DNA of 64,000 nt from Pseudomonas sp. Tri1 (GTDB lineage Bacteria; Pseudomonadota; Gammaproteobacteria; Pseudomonadales; Pseudomonadaceae): NCBI RefSeq assembly GCF_017968885.1, contig NZ_CP072913.1:4076001-4140000 (forward strand), read 5' to 3'. The translations under genes were made by a program, and so were the position numbers. The notes beneath the pieces were generated by a model, which searched no databases, was not told the DNA's origin, and saw only the letters and a program-made list of their open reading frames with translations. Positions 56,976 to 64,000 of this stretch are shown in pieces (the stretch's first letter is position 1; each line of letters begins with the position of its first letter).

Positions 56976-59869
56976 ATCGCCTACCCGCCCCCATGGGCTT
57001 GCTGATCGACCGTGATCAACCGCTGGATTTCAGTTTCGACGGGCAGCATTACCAAGGCTTGCAAGGCGACAGCATCGCCAGCGCCTTGTTGGCCAACGGG
57101 CGCTTCCTGATCTCCCGCTCGTTCAAATACCATCGCCCACGCGGCCCGCTGACCATGGCCGGCCAAGACGCCAACAGCCTGGTGCAACTGCCCCAGGAGC
57201 CCAATGTGCTGGCCGATGCCTATGCGCTGGCCGCGGGTTTGCAGGTGACGGCGCAGAACGTCAACGGCTCGCTGGATAACGACCGCGACGCCTACCTGGG
57301 CAAGTTCTCCAAATTCATGCCGGTGGGTTTCTACTACCGCTCGTTCTACAAGCCCAAGGGCATGTGGAAAGTCTGGGAGCCGCTCATTCGCAAGAAAGCC
57401 GGCCTCGGTGTGCTCGACCTGCAGTTCCAGCCGGAGTACTACGACAAGGCCTACCTGTTTACCGACGTCGCCGTCATCGGCGCCGGACCCGCCGGGCTGC
57501 ACGCCGCCCTGACCGCCGCCAACGCCGGAGCCAAGGTGTTGCTCATCGAGCAACAGCCTATTCTCGGCGGCTCGCTCACCTATGCTCGCTTCGACATCGA
57601 TGGCAACAAGGCTGAAAACCTGCGCCGCGAACTGCTCGCGGCGGTCGAACAACACGCCAATATCCAGATCCTCACCGAAGCCACGTGCAACGCCTGGTTC
57701 ACCGATAACTACCTGCCGGTGATCCAGGGCAAACGCCTGTACAAGGTCCGCGCCCGCCAATGCCTGGTGTGCAGCGGCGCGTTCGATCAACCCGTGATCT
57801 TTCGCAACAACGACCTGCCGGGCGTGATGCTGACCAGCGCTGCGCAGCGGCTGATGAAGCTGTATGCGGTCAAACCGGGCAACCGTGCCGTGGTGCTGAC
57901 GGGCAACGACGATGGCTACCTCGCTGCGCTTGATCTGCATGACCAGGGCGTGGAGGTCGTCGCCGTAGTGGACCTGCGCCAAGGACCTGCGGACGAAGCC
58001 CTGTTGCGCGCACTGGCACAACGCAAGATCTACCATCAGGGCAACAGCACCGTCTATGAAGCCCAGCACGAGAAAGGCATGCGCCATATCAACGGCGTCG
58101 ACGTGCGCCAGATCACCGCACAAGGCCAGGTCGCCGAGAGCGGGCAACGTCTGGCGTGCGATTTACTGTGCATGTCCGCCGGTTACATGCCGGTCTATCA
58201 ACTGCTGTGCCAGGCCGGCGGCAAACTGGCCTACGATGATCAACGGGCCGAGTTCACGCTCAGCGGCCTGCCAAGGAATCTGAATGTCGCCGGCTCGGTC
58301 AACGGCCGGCACCATCTGGATAATGTGATTGCCGATGGCGTGAATGCCGGTGCCGAAGCCGCCCTCGCGCTGGGTCTGACCGCCAGCACCCAACGCGCGC
58401 CATTGCGCGGCGAGGCTCGGGTCAACTTCAATTGGCCCATCTTCCCGCACCCCAAAGGCAAGGACTTCGTCGACTTCGACGAGGACCTGCAAGTGGCCGA
58501 CATCGTCAACGCCACCCGCGTCGGCTATCGCGATGTACAACTGGTCAAGCGCTACTCCACTGTCGGCATGGGGCCGTCTCAGGGGCGTCACTCGGCGCTA
58601 CCGACCGCACGGCTGGTGGCATGGGCCACGCAACGCAATATCAGCGAAACCGGTGTGACCACCGCGCGGCCGCCGTTTGTGGCCGAAAAGCTGGCGCATG
58701 TCGCCGGTCGTGCATTCGATCCCTACCGACAAACACCGATGCATGCCCGCCACCTGCAGGCCGGGGCGAAGATGATGCCCGCCGGCATCTGGCAACGCCC
58801 GGCCTACTACGGTGATACCAAGGATCGCGAGGCCTGCATGCAGGCCGAAGCCCTGCATGTGCGCAACAAGGTCGGCATCATCGACGTCTCGACATTGGGC
58901 GGCCTGGATGTACGAGGCCCGGACGCCGCCGAGCTGCTCAACCGCATGTACACCTTTGCCTTCCTCAAGCAGCCGGTGGGCCGCTCTCGCTATGCGCTGA
59001 TGACCAACGAGCACGGCGTGGTCATCGACGATGGCGTCTGCGCGCGGTTTGCCGAGAACCATTTCTACGTCACCGCCACCACCAGCGGCGTCGACCGGAT
59101 TTATCAGCAAATGCTCAAGTGGAATGCGCAATGGCGCCTCGACGTGGATGTCGCCAACGTCACCGCGGCCATTTGCGCGGTCAACGTCGCCGGGCCCGAC
59201 TCGCGCAAAGTACTGGAGCAGGTTTGCACCGACCTGGATCTGAGCGCCGAAGCGTTTCCTTATCTGGGGGTGCGCCAGGGCACCGTGGCCGGGATCAAGG
59301 CCCGTTTGCTGCGAGTGGGTTTTGTCGGCGAACTGGGCTATGAAATCCACGTGCCGGCGCGCCACGGGCTCACGCTTTGGGACGCACTGATGGAGGCTGG
59401 AAAAGCCCACGGCATCCGCCCCTTCGGCGTCGAAACCCAACGCCTGCTGCGCCTGGAAAAAGGCCACGTGATCATCAGTCAGGACACCGACGGCATGACC
59501 CATCCGGCGGAAATCGACATGGGCTGGGCGGTCAACCGCAGCAAGCCGTTCTTTGTTGGCCGGCGCTCGGTGGACATCCTCCAAGCCCAGCCGCTAAAAC
59601 GCAAACTGGTGGGCTTCAGCCTACCGAAGAGCAGCCCGCAACCGCTTGAAGGGCATCTGGTGCTCAACGGACCGGACATCAGCGGCAATGTCACGTCCTG
59701 CGAATATTCCGCAAGCCTTGGCAAGATCATCGGCCTGGCCTACGCCGGCATCGACCAAAGCACCCCGGGGCAACGCATCCCGATCCGGGTCGAAGGCGGC
59801 ATCGTCGTCCAGGCCGAGGTGGTGCAGTTGCCCTTCTTTGATCCCGACAACCAACGCCAGGAGCTTTGA
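56972..59869 (+). CDS. mgdC: N-methylglutamate dehydrogenase subunit C (sarcosine-oxidase alpha-like)
   Basis: A 965-aa multidomain subunit. A short N-terminal ferredoxin-like fold precedes an NAD-binding flavoprotein region with DVAVIGAGPAGLHAALTAANAG at about residues 165-190 and LCMSAGYMPV. The C-terminal GcvT-like folate domain (about 590-955) carries GIIDVSTLGGLDVRGPDAAELLNRMYT and RVGFVGELGYEIHV. It passes the oxidised methyl group to THF. ATG 56972 has AAGGAG upstream. The reading frame is intact. Confidence 0.9.
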   Translation: MNRLPAPMGLLIDRDQPLDFSFDGQHYQGLQGDSIASALLANGRFLISRSFKYHRPRGPLTMAGQDANSLVQLPQEPNVLADAYALAAGLQVTAQNVNGSLDNDRDAYLGKFSKFMPVGFYYRSFYKPKGMWKVWEPLIRKKAGLGVLDLQFQPEYYDKAYLFTDVAVIGAGPAGLHAALTAANAGAKVLLIEQQPILGGSLTYARFDIDGNKAENLRRELLAAVEQHANIQILTEATCNAWFTDNYLPVIQGKRLYKVRARQCLVCSGAFDQPVIFRNNDLPGVMLTSAAQRLMKLYAVKPGNRAVVLTGNDDGYLAALDLHDQGVEVVAVVDLRQGPADEALLRALAQRKIYHQGNSTVYEAQHEKGMRHINGVDVRQITAQGQVAESGQRLACDLLCMSAGYMPVYQLLCQAGGKLAYDDQRAEFTLSGLPRNLNVAGSVNGRHHLDNVIADGVNAGAEAALALGLTASTQRAPLRGEARVNFNWPIFPHPKGKDFVDFDEDLQVADIVNATRVGYRDVQLVKRYSTVGMGPSQGRHSALPTARLVAWATQRNISETGVTTARPPFVAEKLAHVAGRAFDPYRQTPMHARHLQAGAKMMPAGIWQRPAYYGDTKDREACMQAEALHVRNKVGIIDVSTLGGLDVRGPDAAELLNRMYTFAFLKQPVGRSRYALMTNEHGVVIDDGVCARFAENHFYVTATTSGVDRIYQQMLKWNAQWRLDVDVANVTAAICAVNVAGPDSRKVLEQVCTDLDLSAEAFPYLGVRQGTVAGIKARLLRVGFVGELGYEIHVPARHGLTLWDALMEAGKAHGIRPFGVETQRLLRLEKGHVIISQDTDGMTHPAEIDMGWAVNRSKPFFVGRRSVDILQAQPLKRKLVGFSLPKSSPQPLEGHLVLNGPDISGNVTSCEYSASLGKIIGLAYAGIDQSTPGQRIPIRVEGGIVVQAEVVQLPFFDPDNQRQEL

Positions 59870-59872
59870 GCC

Positions 59873-60469
59873 ATGAGCAGTCTGAAAGAACAACACACCG
59901 GCGGGCAGCAGGCTCTCACGCCGTTTCCCACGTGCACGCTGGCGGATTTAACTGACCTGCCTCGGGTGGGTTTTCGTGGTGCTCACAGTGCCGCGTACTT
60001 GCAAGGCCGCCATTTCATTCTGCCGCAGGCCCCCAATCGCGCCGAGGTCCAGACCGATGGTAGCCAAGTGGCGCGCCTGTCGCAGACCGAATATCTGTTG
60101 CTGGGCAGCCTCGAAGACCAGGGCCAGCGCATTGCCGACGAAGAGGCCCGCTGGGAACTCGATCACCAAGCCAACTATCTGCTGCCTCGTCAGGACAGTC
60201 ATGCCTGTTTCCAACTGACCGGAGAGCACCTGAGCGAAGTGATGGCCAAGCTCTGTGGGGTCGATCTGAGCCCGCAGGCGTTCAGCCCGGGAGCGGTGGC
60301 ACAGACTTCGGCGGCCCGCATCAATGTGATCGTGATCAACTCCAGTACCGCGCAGCAGGCGAGTTTGCACATCCTGTGTGATCGGGCGTCGAAAGCGTAT
60401 TTCCGGGAGGCTTTGCTGGACGCGATGGAGGAGTTTTCCGGACAGGCAACGGATGGGACGACAGTCTGA
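59873..60469 (+). CDS. mgdD: N-methylglutamate dehydrogenase subunit D (sarcosine-oxidase gamma-like)
   Basis: A 198-aa protein resembling SoxG. Visible elements are DLPRVGFRGAHSAAYLQGR, a central LSQTEYLLLGS, the CFQLTGEHLSEVMAKLCGVDL motif and the C-terminal FREALLDAMEEF. Its gene starts 3 nt after the mgdC stop and closes the purU2-folD2-mgdABCD operon. A terminator follows. Confidence 0.87.
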   Translation: MSSLKEQHTGGQQALTPFPTCTLADLTDLPRVGFRGAHSAAYLQGRHFILPQAPNRAEVQTDGSQVARLSQTEYLLLGSLEDQGQRIADEEARWELDHQANYLLPRQDSHACFQLTGEHLSEVMAKLCGVDLSPQAFSPGAVAQTSAARINVIVINSSTAQQASLHILCDRASKAYFREALLDAMEEFSGQATDGTTV

Positions 60470-60504
60470 CGCCAGGCAGAAACAAGACGAACTGAAGCTT
60501 ACTG

Positions 60505-60530
60505 ACCCCCTCCAGGACAGAGGGGGTTTC
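60505..60530 (+). terminator. Rho-independent terminator after mgdD
   Basis: ACCCCCTC-CAGGACA-GAGGGGGT followed by TTC. The GC-rich stem lies 36 bp past the mgdD stop, ending the methylated-amine operon. Confidence 0.75.
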
Positions 60531-60574
60531 CAGAATGAAGCGGCAAAAGGACCGCGGCCCTCTCACCCAACCAC

Positions 60575-61393
60575 CTAAATCACCGCCCGCAACTCCCGTG
60601 GCGACAGGCCGTAGTGTGAGCGAAAGCGCACTGCAAAACGCGAGGCCGAAGCGTAGCCACTGGCGCCGGCAATTTCACCGATGGGACGAGACGTGGTTTG
60701 CAACCATTGCAACGCCATTGCCAGTCGAACGCTTTCCAGAATATTCCTGAAACTGTCCCCCTCATTGGCCAGTTGGCGGCGCAACGTCGACTCCCCCAGG
60801 TTCAGGTGTTGGGCGACGCCAGCCACCGTCCAGTCGCTCTGCGGGCTGCTCATTACCAACTGCTGCACGCGCTCGCACAGTGGATCGTTGCGATCCATCA
60901 GCAGAGGTCCGGCCAAGCCGCCGAGCCCCAGGCTCAGAAGCACCGCCTCCCCGTAGTGGGTGCGTAATGCATCCGGGGCGTCCCCATTGATGGCGGCCAA
61001 TAACTGATCCCATGCCTGTGTGGTGTGCCTGTCCAGCGGAACACATAGATCTGTGTTCAGCGTCCTGTGGCGGCTGACGATCTGCTGTCGATAGCGGAGG
61101 TTGAAATTACGCAGTATCGAACTGGGAAAGGTCACTGCATCGGCGATGTAGTCACCTTGAGGGCCAGGAAAATTTGAGATACCCAGTTCGCGTCCGGCCG
61201 GCATCAGTATCAGATGTCGCGGCCCGACGCGCATCTCCCGGTCATCCCATTGCAGCAGTTTTTCCCCTTGGCGTACTCGACACAAGGTGGTCGCGAATAT
61301 CGACACCCGCTGCAATGTATGGGGCTGTCGCGCCCGTATGACACACGCATCGACGGTGCTCTCCCGGTGCTGCGTGCCAATACTTGGGTGCAT
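60575..61393 (-). CDS. AraC-family transcriptional regulator
   Basis: A 272-aa regulator. The N-terminal part looks like a cupin sensor (GEKLLQWDDREMRVGPRHLILMPAGREL). The C-terminal AraC double HTH (about 175-270) includes WTVAGVAQHLNLGESTLRRQLANEGDSF and IAGASGYASASRFAVRFRSHYGLSPRELR. It converges on mgdD across the terminator. It begins 3 nt after the YbhB-like gene on the same strand, so it may be co-transcribed with it. Target unknown. Confidence 0.87.
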   Translation of the reverse strand: MHPSIGTQHRESTVDACVIRARQPHTLQRVSIFATTLCRVRQGEKLLQWDDREMRVGPRHLILMPAGRELGISNFPGPQGDYIADAVTFPSSILRNFNLRYRQQIVSRHRTLNTDLCVPLDRHTTQAWDQLLAAINGDAPDALRTHYGEAVLLSLGLGGLAGPLLMDRNDPLCERVQQLVMSSPQSDWTVAGVAQHLNLGESTLRRQLANEGDSFRNILESVRLAMALQWLQTTSRPIGEIAGASGYASASRFAVRFRSHYGLSPRELRAVI

Positions 61394-61396
61394 CGT

Positions 61397-61936
61397 TTAA
61401 CGTCCGTAAGTTGAAGTGATGGTCGCTTTGGCCAAGGCGTTGGCATTGAGCATGTAGCCCACCAATGCACCACTGGCCTGGTTATCGAGGGGCAGCTTAT
61501 CGACTTTCAACGCCCATACGGTGAATTGATAGCGATGTGGCTTATCTCCTACAGGTGGGCAAGCCCCACCAAATCCCGGTTGACCATAATCGGTTCGCCC
61601 TTGTACCGCACCGACAGGCAGGTTCGAACCGACCCCTCTTGGCAGACTGTTGGTTGAAGCCGGCAGGTTGACCACCGTCCAATGCCACCAGCCACTGCCG
61701 GTCGGAGCATCGGGATCGTAGACGGTGACAGCATAACTTTTGGTACCCGCCGGGGCATTGCTCCAGGAAAGCTCGGGTGAGGTATTCCCCCCTTCACAAC
61801 CGAACCCCTGGAACACCTCGCGACTGGTCAACGGGTGGTTTTCAGCAATGTCTTGGCTCGTCAGCGAGAAGTCGGCAGCGTGTCCTGTGAGGACAACGCC
61901 CATGGACAATACGGATAAAATCATTCTGGTGTTCAT
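61397..61936 (-). CDS. YbhB/YbcL family (PEBP-like) protein, probably periplasmic
   Basis: A 179-aa protein with an N-terminal signal peptide (MNTRMILSVLSMGVVLTGHA, then AADFSL). The PEBP fold shows CEGGNTSPELSWSNAPAGTKSYAVTVYDPDAPTGSGWWHWTVVNLP and GACPPVGDKPHRYQFTVWAL, the conserved ligand-pocket elements. Bacterial members have no settled function. It is upstream of and close to the AraC gene. Confidence 0.88.
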   Translation of the reverse strand: MNTRMILSVLSMGVVLTGHAADFSLTSQDIAENHPLTSREVFQGFGCEGGNTSPELSWSNAPAGTKSYAVTVYDPDAPTGSGWWHWTVVNLPASTNSLPRGVGSNLPVGAVQGRTDYGQPGFGGACPPVGDKPHRYQFTVWALKVDKLPLDNQASGALVGYMLNANALAKATITSTYGR

Positions 61937-62091
61937 CGTGACCTCATTGAATCTGTGTGAAGCACGAGTCTAGAGAGCGCGCAGAATGATTACTGTGCCG
62001 AAATGCTCGAACATTGTGCCGAAACGCTCGCACCGCTACAGAGCAGCAACGAATGGCCAGCACAGGCAGGCTTTATTCCGCGCTCGTTCGG

Positions 62092-63021
62092 CTAACCCTG
62101 GCGCATTACGACCCATCGCCCCCAGCGCTGGCGAAACCACCCGTAGCCACTGACCAAGGCGATACCGCCCAGCACCAGCGTCGCACCCACGATGAAATTC
62201 GGCTCCAGCGGTTCGTCCAGCAGCCAGACGCCAAAGCCAATGCCGAACAACGGCGTCATGAACGACAGCACCCCCAGTTGCGAAGCGAGGTAGCGGCGCA
62301 GCAGGGAGAACCAGATCAGGAAACTGGCGAACGACACCAGCAACACCTGGAACGTCAGGCTGGCCAGCAGTTGTGGCGTGAGGTTGATCGTCGTTTGCCC
62401 CAGAGCTGCCGACATGCCGATCAGCAGAACACCGGCGCCGATCAATTGATACAGCAGCGTCTGGCTGGCAGGCAGATTCGTCAACCGCGAACAACGCACC
62501 GTCACCGTGGTTGCGCCCCACAGCGCACCGGCCAGCAAGCCCATGCCGTCACCGAGCAATGAGCTGCTGCTCGCCGCACCCGCCCCTCCACTGAAGGCAA
62601 CCACGATCCCAGCGAATGCAACGGCAATGCCTAGCCATTGCGCCGCCTTGAGGCGTTCGCTCGGCAGTTTCCAGTGCAAGCCGAGGGCGGCGAACATGGG
62701 CGCGGTGTACAGGAAAATCACCATGTGCGAAGCCGTCGTATGCCGCAGGCCTTCGCCCACCATCACGAATTCCAAGGCAAACAACAATCCCACCAGCAAG
62801 CCCGGACGCCAGCTGCCATCGGTCAGAGACAGGCGTTCACCGCGCAGCAGCACCAACAGCCAGACCAGTACCGCAGCGATGGCCGAGCGCACGCCCAGTT
62901 GCAGCATCGGCGTCATGTCGGCGGCGCTGGCCTTGATCGCGACTTGCTGGAAACCCCAGATGGCACAGAGGCCGGTCATCAGGGCGCAGACCTGGCCATC
63001 CAGGGCTCGGCGGGTGGTCAT
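62092..63021 (-). CDS. EamA/DMT-family transporter
   Basis: A 309-aa inner-membrane protein with ten hydrophobic segments in two EamA halves (LMTGLCAIWGFQQVAIKAS and GDGMGLLAGALWGATTVTVR mark the two starts). It is a putative metabolite/amino-acid exporter. Start ATG 63021 has AAGGA upstream; an earlier in-frame ATG at 63135 overlaps the divergent gene. It is transcribed away from the AraC-cupin gene with a 112-bp gap, suggesting the latter controls it. Confidence 0.87.
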   Translation of the reverse strand: MTTRRALDGQVCALMTGLCAIWGFQQVAIKASAADMTPMLQLGVRSAIAAVLVWLLVLLRGERLSLTDGSWRPGLLVGLLFALEFVMVGEGLRHTTASHMVIFLYTAPMFAALGLHWKLPSERLKAAQWLGIAVAFAGIVVAFSGGAGAASSSSLLGDGMGLLAGALWGATTVTVRCSRLTNLPASQTLLYQLIGAGVLLIGMSAALGQTTINLTPQLLASLTFQVLLVSFASFLIWFSLLRRYLASQLGVLSFMTPLFGIGFGVWLLDEPLEPNFIVGATLVLGGIALVSGYGWFRQRWGRWVVMRQG

Positions 63022-63133
63022 GGGAAAGGTCCTTGAGGGCAGAAAACAGATGAAAGAATTGTCTGCCTGACACCTTTGCTGGATATAGTGATTACCCGAC
63101 AAGCCATCCCGGTAATCCGCCATTGCGCTCGCC

Positions 63134-63928
63134 ATGCATCCTCCAGCCCAACATCTGAAGATTCCTCCGTTCGAAGTGGCCCTGCCCTCGCCGATCTACT
63201 TTCGCAGCGCCTGCATGCCGGCCCACGCCACTTACCCTCGGCACCGGCATGCCTGGGGGGAGTTCGTCTACTCCTACAGTGGCGTGATGGAAATCGAGAT
63301 CGCGCAGCACCATTATCTGGCACCGCCGCAATACGGCATCTGGTTGCCGCCGGACATGGAGCACGTTGGGTTCAATCGGCATGAGGCCTGCCATTGTTCG
63401 CTGTACCTGGCCGCCGAACTGTGCGCTGCGCTGCCCGCCGTCCCCTGTGCGCTGACCTTGAGCCCGCTGATCCGCGCGCTTCTGGAGGAGCTGCGCAGCG
63501 ACCCACCAAGCCAGCCACAGACGCCCGAACAGCAACGTTTGTTGCAGGTGCTGGTGGACAAGCTGATCCAGGCGCCCCACGTCGGCAGCTACCTGCCCTC
63601 CTCGGATGATCCCCTGCTGGGCCCCGTGCTGCGGGCCTTGGAGGCGAACCCCAGCGACCCGCGCTCATTGCCGCAACTGGCCCGCGCCGCCAACACCACC
63701 GAACGCACGCTGATGCGCCGGGCACAGCGGGACCTGGGCATGTCACTGGTGGAATGGCGCCAGCGCCTGAAAGTCATCGAAGCCCTGGCCCTGCTCGAAC
63801 GTGGCCAGAGCGTGGAAACCATCGGCCTGGACCTGGGCTACAGCAGCGCCTCGGCGTTCATCAGCATGTTTCGCAAAATGATGGGCACCACACCAGATGA
63901 GTATCGGCGCCGGCATATGGCTGGATGA
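63134..63928 (+). CDS. AraC-family regulator with N-terminal cupin
   Basis: A 264-aa protein. The N-terminal cupin has HATYPRHRHAWGEFVYSYSGVMEIEI and GIWLPPDMEHVGFN. The C-terminal AraC HTH (about 165-260) has SLPQLARAANTTERTLMRRAQRDLGMSLVEWRQRLK and IGLDLGYSSASAFISMFRKMMGTTPDEYRR. The layout is that of NimR-like regulators, which often control an adjacent divergent exporter gene. ATG at 63134. Confidence 0.87.
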   Translation: MHPPAQHLKIPPFEVALPSPIYFRSACMPAHATYPRHRHAWGEFVYSYSGVMEIEIAQHHYLAPPQYGIWLPPDMEHVGFNRHEACHCSLYLAAELCAALPAVPCALTLSPLIRALLEELRSDPPSQPQTPEQQRLLQVLVDKLIQAPHVGSYLPSSDDPLLGPVLRALEANPSDPRSLPQLARAANTTERTLMRRAQRDLGMSLVEWRQRLKVIEALALLERGQSVETIGLDLGYSSASAFISMFRKMMGTTPDEYRRRHMAG

Positions 63929-63984
63929 CGCGGGGAGCTCGCGATGCGGTGTGCCAGCTTGCATCAGTATTGAATGTGCCGCAG

Positions 63985-64000
63985 TCATCGCGAGCAAGCT
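63985..64000. repeat. REP half at the right window edge
   Basis: ATCGCGAGCAAGCT begins a REP core that runs off the window. The matching degenerate half may be at about 63935. Confidence 0.7.

Noticed and set aside
55418..60469. Heterotetrameric sarcosine oxidase soxBDAG
   Set aside because: The subunits are homologous and could carry that name, but there is no glyA or glycine-betaine gene here and the operon sits with gmaS-mgsABC, so N-methylglutamate dehydrogenase is preferred. An enzyme assay would decide.

Overview
The window reads as chromosomal DNA of a fluorescent Pseudomonas (P. fluorescens group). The grounds are the high-G+C coding style, the many Pseudomonas-type REP/REPIN palindromes between genes, the bkdR-bkdA1A2B-lpdV cluster, Pseudomonas-restricted families (DUF1652, DUF6124, short orphan RHS proteins) and an OprD porin. 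The species cannot be fixed from sequence reading alone. No rRNA, tRNA, insertion sequence, prophage or CRISPR array was seen.

Layout. 1-1511: left-edge remnant of an HcnA/HcnB-like amine or opine dehydrogenase pair. 1787-4107: an OmpR-type two-component system and a DUF1652 gene. 4345-5832: a PAS/LuxR regulator. 5920-14481: a reductive pyrimidine-degradation cluster with beta-ureidopropionase, NCS1 permease, dihydropyrimidinase, PreT/PreA dihydropyrimidine dehydrogenase and a RutR-like TetR regulator. 14549-16942: a repeat-rich islet with an orphan RHS minigene, a DUF6124 gene and a DUF6124 remnant. 17261-24372: a hexuronate/aldarate uptake and oxidation cluster with OprD porin, uronate dehydrogenase (carrying a -1 frameshift), an SMP-30 lactonase, TRAP transporter DctPQM and an aldose-1-epimerase. 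24726-31646: branched-chain amino-acid catabolism (bkdR, bkdA1A2B-lpdV) followed by an ilvE-type aminotransferase.

31748-60469 is the centrepiece: an apparently complete pathway for methylated amines. Tmm oxidises trimethylamine to TMAO and Tdm (DUF1989+GcvT) demethylates it to dimethylamine. DmmABC plus a GcvT-like partner converts dimethylamine to methylamine. GmaS and MgsABC convert methylamine to N-methylglutamate through gamma-glutamylmethylamide, and MgdABCD (sarcosine-oxidase-like) regenerates glutamate. Two separate PurU/FolD pairs oxidise the C1-tetrahydrofolate units to formate. AmtB and an APC-type permease are candidate transporters. A PAS protein / NarL-type regulator / Cys-rich histidine kinase operon faces dmm, and an XRE-cupin regulator faces gmaS. 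A 15-bp palindrome, present as two copies centred exactly 20 bp apart, lies in front of dmm, gmaS, the xre gene and purU2-folD2-mgd, which suggests a single regulon controls the island.

60575-63928: AraC regulator, YbhB/PEBP protein, EamA transporter and a divergent AraC-cupin regulator. The window ends in a REP half-element.
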